From positions 10,855,001 through 10,919,000 of the forward strand of contig OU015567.1 in the NCBI GenBank assembly GCA_907165135.1: a stretch of 64,000 nt of DNA. Direction: 5' to 3'. A program made the translations under genes and the position numbers. Source of the DNA: Oikopleura dioica (taxonomy: Eukaryota > Chordata > Appendicularia > Copelata > Oikopleuridae). The notes beneath the pieces were generated by a model, which saw only the letters and a program-made list of their open reading frames with translations, searched no databases and was not told where the DNA came from. Shown in pieces: positions 1 through 9,107 of the stretch. Within the stretch, counting starts at the first letter, position 1. Each line of letters begins with the position of its first letter.

Positions 1-2753
1 TGACTTTGATGAAACCGCCTTCCGCGCATGTTCCAGCGTGAGCGACACTTCCATCAGGGCAACAGTCCCAAACTTCAGGGTTGAAGATCTTTGCGTTCAA
101 GCCTCGATTGCAGCAGTGGAAATTGTTCGTAGATGGGCCAGGTCCGCTTTTTCTAAAGAAATTGATAAAAAAAAAAATTACGAAGATTTTACTACTTCTG
201 GTTGGTTCTATTTAGCGATCGCTTCTGGCAACGAGCTTCACGATCGAAACCATTTCGAACGACGAATTCCTCGGACCAGTGATGCTGAACTTTCTGGAGC
301 TCCATGGCAAAGTCCATGTCACACTGGCACAAATCCCCCTTGCATGTTTTGAGAGGAGAGACGCATTGTCCGCTAGAAAGAAATAGAATTTTGAAAAAGG
401 ATGGAAATCTTACTTGTCTACTCGGTAAGGTTTCGTAAAAGAGCAAGTTGGATAAGTGATGGTGGCGCATTTGTAACAGCTGTGAAGGCGCTTTTAATGA
501 GTATTAAAGTTGAAATTTAAAATTCAACGAAATAATTTTTCATTTTTAATAACTATCCTTGCAAAGATTGTCAAGCGGATCGACAGGATCGCCGTGAAAA
601 GCGTGTTCTCCTGAAGAATCCGTAGGAAGACAGTAGCAGCCGTATCCGGACAATTTGTTTGCATCTTCAATTCCAACGTTGACCCCTTTCTCCGCGCGGA
701 ACACGTCCAAATTTGCTGCACTAGAAAGAAATTTTAACATTCGTCAATTTCCTACTAACATAGGTCATCCCCTTGTTACCAGGATAAACGTTGGCGAAAA
801 TCTGAATTTAGCAGGATAAACCCCAGGCAAACTTGCCTCCATGTTAGCAGGATAAACTTTGGCAAAAGGGCTCATTGTTAGCAGGGTAAACTTTGGCAGT
901 CAATTAGCAGGGTTGCGTGAATCATCAGCGCTCGCCCAGGGCGTGACGTAACTGTTAGCCCGAGGAGGACTCAACCTGCTGGAAGAAAATGCGAATGAAG
1001 CAAATCTGCTTGAAATACAAGAGAACAATTTTATGTTATTAATTTTAATTTTAATATATAATTTTTTTTAATTAATTTTTAGGGATTAGGAAGGTAGGCA
1101 CCAGAGTTGTAGCTAAGCTTTATTTTGAAACTGGCCACCTTAGATCCGATCCGGAAATTCCCAGGCTACCCTCGGAATTCTGACCTGTCTAAAAACCTGA
1201 AACAGGTCCTGTTTCCTGTTTTTTGGACCCTGTCCTGTTTCCTGTCTTGCATTTCGATACCAATATAAACCTGTAAACAGGCCTATTAAAAGGAAATACA
1301 GGAAAACACGCCTGTATACAGGAACAGCCCTGTAAAAGTGATTTTCAAAAGTGAACTGATCTGCTCAGCTCAGACGATAAATTATCGTCGATAATCATTC
1401 AGCTCAGCTCAGAGTTCTAAATTCTTAAAATTTTGAGCTAAGCTAAACTAGCTAAGCTGAGGCTCTCAAAAATTTCTCCTAAGCTAGCTAAGCTGTGAGC
1501 TGACACTCTCAAAAAATTACTAAGCTAGCTAAGCTAAGCTGAGGTCTTTTTTTGCCTCAGCTAAGCTAGTCTAGCTAATCTAGCTGGGTCAAAAAAAAAG
1601 TAATTTTTGTCGATATAATTTCCTGTTTTTCTTATTTTTTTTCTTCTTGTTGGCTTTTAGAAGATATCCATTAGTTTTATTAGCATCACATAATATACCG
1701 CGATTGGCATTTCTGACTGACTGATTCTGATTTTCGAGTGAAATAGCTAATCAACCAATTAAAATTTGACTCTAGTGTCTCTTCTTTGAGAGTTCCGTCA
1801 AACCAGTGACGCCTACGCAATCTACGTTACAAATCTCCTATGTTTTTAGCATGGAGAATTGTAACGTCAATGTGCATCTTTCAAAAATCAGTCAGTCAGG
1901 ACTGCCAATTGCGGTACTTTCTTCTCCCTAAACCATTTCTCAATGATTTTAACACAATTTTACTTACAGTAAAAAATAGCTCAACTCAGCTCACTCAGCT
2001 CAGCGAAAATAAAGCCAAATTTGCAACTTTGGTGCCTACCCTCCTAAGCCCTAAAAATAAATAATTTAAAAATATGAATAAATATCAAAATTAAAATTAA
2101 TAATGATAAAATCGTTAACTTGTATTAAATACTGAATTTATAAATATATATTGAAATTTTCAAGCAGATTTTATGTAGATATTTTTCATTGGCATTTTCT
2201 TCCAGCAGGTTGAGTCCTCCTCGGGCTAACTGTTACGTCACGCCCTGGGCGAGCGCTGATGATTCACGCTACCCTGTTAATTGAGTGCCAAAGTTTACCC
2301 TGCTAACAATGAGCCCTTTTGCCAAAGTTTATCCTGCTAACATGGGGGCAAGTTTGCCTGGGGTTTATCCTGCTAAATTCAGATTTTCGCCAACGTTTAT
2401 CCTGGTAACAAGGGGATGACCTATGTTACTTACAGAGATTGATTGATAATCTCCTTGAACGCAAGCGCCTTTGACTGCGAAAAGAGCTGTTCGAAATCGA
2501 CCACATTTTGAGCGGAAACGAGCTGATTGTACAAAGAATCGGCCTAGATTTTAAACATTATTGGCAAAAAATGCTACTGGGTACTTTTTCAGTAAGTAAA
2601 TCAGCATGGTCGCCGTCTAAATTCTCCAAAATGCTCTTGAACTCTTCAATATCATCATTCACTAAATTCAAACTTATCAACTATCCTCTCTACTCAAACT
2701 CTGTAACCATAAAAAGCTCTGGAAGCGGCAATGAATACAGCGGAAACTTTCAT
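1..2753 (-). CDS. Secreted phospholipase A2-like protein with galaxin-like tail, catalytic pair lost (3' end beyond window)
   Basis: Seen: ATG at 2753 opens a hydrophobic leader (MKVSAVFIAASRAFYG), then a short pro-region (NDDIEEFKSILENLDG), joined over introns of about 45 nt to YGCYC, then DPVDPLDNLC, and a last PLA2 block with DLCQCDMDFA. These match the secreted PLA2 order: calcium loop, active-site helix, CxCD..FA helix. The helix reads C-K-R-L-H-S-C-Y where active enzymes have C-x-x-H-D-x-C-Y, so His48 and Asp49 are replaced by Leu and His. The calcium loop is also abnormal. The protein is therefore probably not a lipase. After the domain, the last visible exon (about 1-150) carries CC..FNPEVWDCCPDGSV, a galaxin-like double-cysteine pattern, in frame. 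One intron (557-491) needs GA-AG borders; another holds the 756-2428 transposon. The junction near 160-200 is uncertain. Known: PLA2-like non-enzymes include otoconins. Function is inferred. Confidence 0.72.
756..2428. mobile_element. Non-autonomous long terminal-inverted-repeat DNA transposon
   Basis: The outer 260 bases at 758 onward (starting ACATAGGTCATCCCC) recur as near-identical reverse complement ending at 2426, flanked on both sides by TA. Inverted symmetry continues inward: TAGGCACCA at about 1094 mirrors TGGTGCCTA at about 2030. The core (about 1130-1600) has CCTGTTTCCTGT repeats and many GCTAAGCTAGCTAAGCTGAG units. No transposase-like frame is present, so it would need transposase in trans. 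It lies inside an intron of the PLA2-like gene, a few bases after the GTAAGT donor; without it that intron would be about 42 nt, the normal size here. Class is inferred: TA target sites suit Tc1/mariner-like or other MITE/foldback families. Confidence 0.85.
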
Positions 2754-3203
2754 AATGAGATTATGCAAGTTGATCAAGCTCGTATAAAAATTATAAAAAT
2801 ATAAAAAAGAATGTAAGGGAGACGGATTCTACAGCGCTTTTATGCGACCTGAAGGTGATGTCGGACAAGGTGATAAACGAAGGGATGCCTTTTAGAAAGT
2901 AAATGATGGAACAAACAAGAGATAGTGATTATGGAACGACGTGGCTTAAATAAACCTTGATATTAGTCAGAGTATAATAATTAATATATAATATTTTGTT
3001 GCTTTGCCCATTTCCGCTTGAATCATATTTTTATTCATATTTTAACATCTGAGTCAGAGTAACTGGCATCTTTCTAATAAAAGATTTCAGATTAAAATAG
3101 AGGATGACCAGAATTTGGATCCTTGCTTGGTCCATGGCTGGAAAAAGCTTTGCCCGATTTCAAAATCTTACGATAAGTAATTAAATTTTAGTTTCTATTC
3201 CAA
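2754..3203. other. Intergenic, no supported gene
   Basis: AT-rich stretch between the PLA2-like start and the tRNA. It should contain the PLA2-like promoter; no clear TATA box or conserved reading frame was seen. Confidence 0.5.
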
Positions 3204-3276
3204 GTTTCCGTAGTGTAGTGGTTATCACGTTCGCCTAACACGCGAAAGGTCCCCGGTTCGAGCCCGGGCGGAAACA
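3204..3276 (+). tRNA. tRNA-Val (anticodon AAC)
   Basis: The 73-nt sequence from GTTTCCGTAGTGTAGTGG to GGAAACA folds as a cloverleaf: acceptor stem GTTTCCG/CGGAAAC, D-arm TAGTGTAGTGGTTA (A box), anticodon loop CCTAACACG with AAC, T-arm CCGGTTCGAGC (B box). No intron. A T-run at 3279-3296 (TTTTT and longer) gives a pol III terminator. The sequence is close to the common animal valine tRNA. Confidence 0.96.
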
Positions 3277-3382
3277 TGCTTTTTCAATTTTTTTTTTGTC
3301 AAATTTTATCATCAATTTGGTAGAGTTGACTGCTTTATTACTTTTGCACGAGTTTTCACAATACTCGGTACTGAAATTTTTA

Positions 3383-3830
3383 ATGGTCGCCCATCGGCTT
3401 CTGATACTGGTAGAAGATATTCCAGACTTCGTTCATTTCTTTGAGCTCGTTGAGAAAGTCCCTAAATTCATTTTAAATTTATTCTTTTGCAAAAAGGGTT
3501 GAACAAACATCATATAATTATCGGTATGAGGGTCGATGATGCCTATGCCGTTGGTCATCGAATTTCCATCATTTGAATGTTTGTTTTCGTGAACAGGAAA
3601 ATCTAAAATTTCAATAAAAACAAAGCAGTGATAAGAAACAACTCATGAGCTCCATTATCTCTAAAAGCTGGCCGCGAACGGATAAAGCCAAAAATACAAC
3701 GTTCTTCAATATCATTTTTCAGTCGTCTGGCAGAGTGCCTTCAACCCTTATGTTTTCATTAATGTGTCTAAACCGCTGGATAAAATGAAAATCATCTGCA
3801 TACAATAAATCATTAAATATAGAATGCTTG
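3383..3830 (-). CDS. Unrecognised small gene, 3' part, possible frame break
   Basis: Three coding-looking blocks lie on the minus strand: about 3830-3735 (DDFHFIQRFRHINENIR), about 3720-3630 (LKNDIEERCIFGFIRSRPAF) and about 3590-3480 (NGIGIIDPHTDNYMMF), then a last exon after TTTAG with DFLNELKEMNEVW and stop near 3383. The first two blocks are in different frames without a usable intron between them (around 3715-3735). It may be an independent gene, the 3' part of the gene at 3889-4548, or a decaying copy. No family recognised. Confidence 0.4.
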
Positions 3831-3888
3831 ATTCAGTATTCAATTCGTATAGACGAGGATTAATCAACCAGAAATGTATTACAGTCCT

Positions 3889-4548
3889 TTAAATTTCAGC
3901 TTCGTTAATTTCGGAAGAGTCAGACTCTTTTGGAGGAACGAGAAATTTTGAGCGACGAAGTCGTTTTCGAAAGACAGCGCGAAACTGTCGAGCTTTTTCT
4001 TTATCGTATCCCTGAAAAATAAATGTTAAATTATTTGATGAACTCATGACTGAATGAAACTGCACCATCGAAGCGCCAGTATAAGCGGTTTCTTGTTCTT
4101 TCTTATCATCGGAGATTCTATCTTCCCACAGCTGCTTAAGTCGATCGCTTTCTGCCTTTCTAGCTGTATAAAAATTGTCAATGAAGCAGCATTAAAGTTT
4201 AATGATTAAACTGTTAGTTACCGTCAGATGCGGCAATGGCATTTTTCCTCCTTTCTTCAAACTCCTACGAAAAATACCAATTGAAAAGAAAGCTCAAAAG
4301 GATAAGGTAACTTACGGCTCGTTTTTCTTTCATCATAACTTCCAGTTTTTGTATTTCTTCATCGTCGTTACTTTTTTCTGTTTTGAATACTGCGACGAGC
4401 TTTTTGATCTCTGCGATTCCCTAGTTAACCAAATTAAGGATAATTTAAAGGAAGGTAAAAGTACTCTTTTTTGTTCAGCAGTTAGTTCTCCTTTGAGTCC
4501 ATTTTTGAAGTTGTTGACCGCTTGGGCGGTGGTTGCAAGAGCTTCCAT
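3889..4548 (-). CDS. Unrecognised charged coiled-coil protein
   Basis: ATG at 4548 opens MEALATTAQAVNNFKNGLKG. Five exons separated by introns of about 45-60 nt with GT-AG borders (for example donor at about 4462) give about 150 residues. The middle is highly charged and helical (IQKLEVMMKEKRAEFEERRK), the end is basic then acidic (FRKRLRRSKF, PKESDSSEINEAEI), with stop at 3889-3891. It reads as a soluble, probably intracellular coiled-coil protein. The start faces the plus-strand gene at 4733 across 184 bp, so the two likely share a bidirectional promoter. No family recognised. Confidence 0.6.
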
Positions 4549-4732
4549 CTTTGACTCTCAAAAACTCAACTTTGTTCCTTTTCTTTGAAAAATGAAGCAA
4601 AAGAGCTGATAAGAAGTAGCTCCTTCAGGCGTGTGTTTATCTGAACTTCGTATCGAGGGCCTGGCAACTTCCTCTTTCCAGACTGTCGCCGTACTGTAAC
4701 TCATAAAACACGTCTTCATTCTCGCTTAATTT

Positions 4733-4953
4733 ATGAGCCAGCTAAAGTTCGATCCCCAGGAAGTACCTGCTGATTCAGCAGTTTACCATCGAAGAGCTGA
4801 GGCATATTCAAAAATTAAACGTGTCACCAGTTGTTTGATTGCAATAAATATTCTAGCTCTGACTTCATCGATCGTTCAGGTAGTGAAAGCGAGGGACTTT
4901 CATTTTTTTCTCAACCCCAAGCTTCAAAGAAACCACTTTTTGTTGAAGAGTAG
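4733..4953 (+). CDS. Tiny single-pass membrane protein, first gene of a cluster
   Basis: ATG at 4733 starts MSQLKFDPQEVPADSAVYHR. A hydrophobic segment follows (TSCLIAINILALTSSIV). Removing the GT-AG intron 4880-4929 (50 nt) gives a short tail (QKPLFVEE) and stop at 4951-4953, about 56 residues in all. The Ly6-like ATG is only 13 bases after the stop, with an AG just before it, as expected in a trans-spliced operon. The protein resembles small inner-membrane or tail-anchored proteins but is not recognised. If the intron is not removed the frame runs into the next gene, so the model is tentative. Confidence 0.5.
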
Positions 4954-4966
4954 AATTAAAAAGAAA

Positions 4967-5885
4967 ATGAAGAGACTTTTGGTCATTTTATCTCAAGTTG
5001 CAGTAACTGTCTTTGGGAGCAAATGCTACAGATGCATGCCTCGCTACGGAACAGAAGAGCAGAACTTGCGTTACTACTACCCCGTGGGAAATGTATCCCA
5101 CATCATAACCTCCACAGCTGCGCAGGGAAACTACTTCGGGTTTGTTAAAATTGAGATCCGTAGACAAATTATCCCGTTTCAGCAAATCCTGCGTTTTTCC
5201 CACAGACAACGCTATTCGTGCAGATCCGAAGCAGCCGCTAGGAAGGTGGTCCAAATTTATTGCGAAAGTAGAAATTTAGAAAATGATCTTTGGACCTGTT
5301 TAAAGTTGAAGAAATTGATTGCGGGGATTACGCTTGCTGGACGAGTATTGAGCGCGGATGAATAAATATAAAAGCAATAAAGATTTGTGATAAGTTTTTC
5401 ATCCAAAAAGTTATCTATAAAAAATTCAAGAAGACCCCTCATACCGCCCCTTTTTCTGACATTGTGCCAGATTTCGACCCTCATGGGAAGATTCACCGTA
5501 ACTGTTCGAGAACATTGGCAAATGGTGAACTAATATTGTCGTTTGCAAATAAAGTTTTGGTTTAAGAAACCGATGTGGATCAAAAAGGAACGCGCAAGAC
5601 ATCGATGAAGCATTGTGTGCCGATGTACTTGAATCCAAAAAGCACGGCGAACTACAAATCTGAAGCGGTTCTGTAAGTCATGGTTTTTTACCGAGTCTTC
5701 CTTGTCTTCATCAAGGCAAAAATCCGATGACCTTGATTGACTCGTTCAGTGACACGTACGTCTGCGCTTGGAGTTGTAGCGGCGATTTGTGCAACAGTCA
5801 TCTCTTTGGTTCCGCTAAGCAAACTAGCGTGCTGGCGACGTTTTGTATGCTCCTGATATTCTTGTTTGAGTCGTTGGCTAACTGA
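4967..5885 (+). CDS. Ly6/uPAR-type three-finger protein, GPI-anchored
   Basis: ATG at 4967 opens a signal peptide (MKRLLVILSQVAVTVFGS) directly followed by KCYRC, the usual first finger of the LU domain. Later exons add GKSCVF, DCGDYACWT, RNCSRTLAN, KHCVPMYL and finally CAWSCSGDLCN. The final C-x-x-D-x-C-N is the diagnostic LU-domain end. The last exon then has a hydrophobic C-terminus (LATFCMLLIFLFESLAN) with no cytoplasmic tail, the signal for a GPI anchor. Introns include 43 nt at about 5140-5182 and about 94 nt before the last exon. One internal junction near 5270-5320 was not settled. Family role: extracellular receptor, ligand trap or modulator; the partner cannot be told from sequence. 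Confidence 0.72.
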
Positions 5886-6023
5886 AAATTTCAAATAAAA
5901 TAAATCATCTTCTCACTTTTTTTCTGTTTATTCGAATAACACCGGCATCAGGATATCTTAGATATATCTCTCAATCTATCCGTCAAAAAGAGCGCAGACA
6001 GAATCTTTAGAGCAAAATCGAAA

Positions 6024-7952
6024 ATGAAAAAACACTTTGGGCTTGACACCAGGATCGATGGTCCTTATTCAAAGGTTTACATGAAATATTTTTAAAATAA
6101 TATGCATAATATTGCGAAAAGTCACTTTATAAAGGCCTTGTTCTTCATTGACCTTAAAAATTACGAATTCAATGATTTTAATCCTAGCTCATTGTTGGAA
6201 ACACAGCTTTTTTGTCGTTCTTTTTCTTTGGATTCGTCCTTTGTTCACAAATATTCATGGTCGAGTGGAAAGTTATGTATGGAATAGACTATCAATGGGC
6301 TGGAATCATGCCTACTGTTTCTATAGGCAGGAGTTACCAAATCATATGATTCATCTGGTAATCTAACGATCTGGTCATAACTCGTTGTTAACTCCTCATA
6401 GCAATGAGAATCGCAACGAATATTTTTGCAGCTTTATTTTACAACCAATTTTCGCCCCGCAAGTGGGTCATGATCAGTGCGTTCCTAAGCATATTTGCCT
6501 ATTCAATCTTGTATTTTGCGCACTGGCTTCCAAGAATCGGAATGAACTTTATATTGAACAATTTTTGAACTTATAATTTTCATTCTGATTTTTAATGAAT
6601 ATTTTGTCTACTCGACGATAATATTCGGATTCTTCGCTGGAATGGCTGGAGGAACTGGACAAACAGTAGCGTCAATAGCACCATATCGATGGCTGGACAA
6701 GACAAGCGCCACTATGGGTCCTCTATGTTATCTAGGAGCACCGTTTGGCGCTTTTATCGTCGGACCTTTGACGAATTGGCTTATCAAGGAAGTGCTCACT
6801 GTAAACTTTTCGCACTTCAATTTTAAAAATAATGATGTTGGGCGAGACCCGATTGCACATTAGCAATAGTCAAACTCAGCTGAGCTTTGCTAAGATGTTC
6901 GCATGGCCAGGAGCAATGCTTATTTGCATTGGCTTGGGATTCCACAAGCTGATCAGCGCCCAATTCTTTATTGACCAACCTGATGCTCCAACAAGGAAAG
7001 AATTTCAATGGAAAATGAGTGGTATTCAATGACCTCTTGCTCAAAATCTGTCTATGGATAAAATAGAATTCACGAAATCTCCACATCTTGAGATTCCCAC
7101 AAGCTGTATTTGTTGAACAATTCTCCTCTCCCCAGATAATCTCTAAGCTTTTTGAATTATGAAAATTCTTGAAAAGACAAAACAACTTCAGCAAGATTGC
7201 CCCAGAAAAAAATGTGTTTGCGAGGATATGGATTCTCTTCAAATTGAACCTAGCAGCACTGCAGAAAAACGATTATTTCCCAAGGATGCTTCTTTTAACA
7301 GTAACGACGAATTCTTTTGTGGTTACGCTGATATTTTCCCAAGTTGTTAATATAATGAATGAATACGGACTTGATAGAGAATCGATTGCGCAGGTAATGA
7401 ACTTTCTTAATCAGTCGTCCACTGTAATTGATAGATAATGATGGTCGAAGCTGCTTGCGATCTTTTCTCTCGTCCATTTTGGGGAGCACTCGCGAAATCG
7501 GGAATGAAACCGGTGGATCTTCTCGTCCTCGACGCTTTCCTCTGGATTGCCTGTGCTCTTACATTTACATTTTCCACAACCTACTGGAGCTTTCTCGCTG
7601 GTCACGTGCTGCTAGGAATCGCAGTTTCCGGCTTTGGCGGGTTCAAACAAGTGCTCATTATCAGGCTTCTTGGGCAAGAAAACCAGCCGAAATTTCTCGT
7701 GGTCGATCAGCTCCTGTGTTGCCCGATCACTCTTCTGACTCCACAACTATCCATCTATTTGGGTAGTCTGATTGGAGATCTCTCATTTTTGTTCAAACTT
7801 TCATGCATAGGAAGCTTTGTTTACCTAGGTAAAAAAACTAAGATAAAAGCTTTTAATATTATTTTTATATAGGGACTATTTTATCACTCAGAAAAGATAT
7901 TATCGCTAAGGAGAAAAAAAAGGAGGAGGTTCAAGAGTTGACTTCTTCATAA
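6024..7952 (+). CDS. Major facilitator superfamily transporter
   Basis: ATG at 6024 gives a short N-terminus (MKKHFGLDTRIDGPYSK), then GT-AG splicing into LIVGNTAFLSFFFFGF, the first membrane helix. Further exons carry MRIATNIFAALFY, WVMISAFLSIFAYSIL, FAGMAGGTGQTVASIAPYR, LCYLGAPFGAFIVGPL, FAWPGAMLICIGLGFHKL, VEAACDLFSRPFWGALAKSG, LDAFLWIACALTF and GHVLLGIAVSGFGGFKQV. The spacing of helices, the small-residue loop after helix 4 and the RPFWGALAKSG turn after helix 7 fit MFS topology. A charged cytoplasmic tail ends at 7950-7952. About 11-12 helices can be counted. The substrate is not determinable; monocarboxylate or organic-anion type carriers are possible. Exon edges are approximate. Confidence 0.72.
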
Positions 7953-8013
7953 AAATCTGTGCATATTGTTTACCTGGAGCAATTTAGTAAAAAGTGGAAA
8001 AACCAGCTAGTGT

Positions 8014-8226
8014 TCATTCTTTCTTTCGATATTTAAAATAAACAGTTGTTGGATTGAAGTGAAGAGGCCGGTGATAAAAGTGGCGATCGCCAGTGAAGTG
8101 AGTGAGCATAATTGCTCCTTTGAAAAAGGGGCTGACGAGCCATAAAAGTACGAGCGCGGCGTCGAGCACTTCCGTCAGTCGAGATTTTTTTTGTTTCTCA
8201 CGAGACGTCTTGTACATTTTTAGCAA
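8014..8226 (-). CDS. Possible small membrane protein
   Basis: An intronless minus-strand frame of about 67-70 codons starts MYKTSREKQKKSRLTEVL and holds one hydrophobic segment (ALVLLWLVSPFFKGAIML), ending in a basic tail. Third-position use looks coding, but length alone is weak evidence and no family is recognised. It is convergent with the MFS gene. Confidence 0.3.
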   Translation of the reverse strand: MLKMYKTSREKQKKSRLTEVLDAALVLLWLVSPFFKGAIMLTHFTGDRHFYHRPLHFNPTTVYFKYRKKE

Positions 8227-9107
8227 TACAGCATTATTTTTGAATTACTGTTTCTTATATTTTTGATGCCGCATCGTTTGAAAAAGAAGTAATCATCAGA
8301 GACGGGACGCTGAATCATAGGAAGTTTGATGACAAATCAAAGGACGAAAACTTGATTGAGGCAAATAATTTAGAAATAATGAGAGAAGAATAAAAAAAAA
8401 GTGGCCCAATTTTACTCAGAAATAATTAACAGTAAGTAATTTCGATTTCAGTGCTTCCGCAGAGGGATTGCCATGTTCAAGGATTATTTTCTTTTTGGAA
8501 GGTCCTTTATGATTCCAAATGAATTCACAATTTGACTATCAGTCGAAAACTCTTTCACGGATTTTTGTAGTCAACCGTAGCTCTTCGAAAATTGACAAAT
8601 CCATTATCGACGCGCAAGGGGATCTAACGATGACCCTAATCATGGATTAGCCCCTGAAAACTTTTTTTGATCCGCGTGGTTCCCATTAATCAAAACTGAA
8701 AAATATTTCAAAAAAGGTCAGTGCAGCCAGTTGGCGAGTAAAATACTGTCAGGCGGACACTGTCCGTGTGTAATTTACAGCGTCACCTCCTTTTCACCTC
8801 TCGATGAGTGGTCAAGCAAAAGGAATATTTGGGCTTGGATTTTCGTATTTTTCGTAAAAGAGAATTTCGAACTTTGCAAATATCAAACTCAAAATTTGTG
8901 AAAAAAGAGGGTGAATCACCATCGTTGAGGCGGACCCACGGGCAGTTACGCACTTTCGAAGGGCGCTTTCGACAATCGATGAATTGCCGCAGAATCGTAA
9001 TTTTCAATTCTTCTTAGAAAAACGGAGGGAGAGCCGAGAATAAAACCGGAGAAGAGTCACGTCCGAAAGGCCACTTTGAAAAACACGACACCGTAAAAGG
9101 CGAAAAA
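8227..9107. other. Upstream region of BCR-type gene
   Basis: No complete gene seen. A plus-strand frame at about 8245-8393 (FDAASFEKEVIIRDG to a stop just before an AATAAAAAA run) looks like a final exon but has an in-frame stop upstream and no acceptor, so it was not called. The rest should contain the promoter of the gene starting at 9108. Confidence 0.4.

Noticed and set aside
1130..1600. Tandem-like GCTAAGCTAGC and CCTGTTT repeats as a possible CRISPR or satellite
   Set aside because: Units are irregular, without fixed spacers, and belong to the inverted-repeat transposon core.
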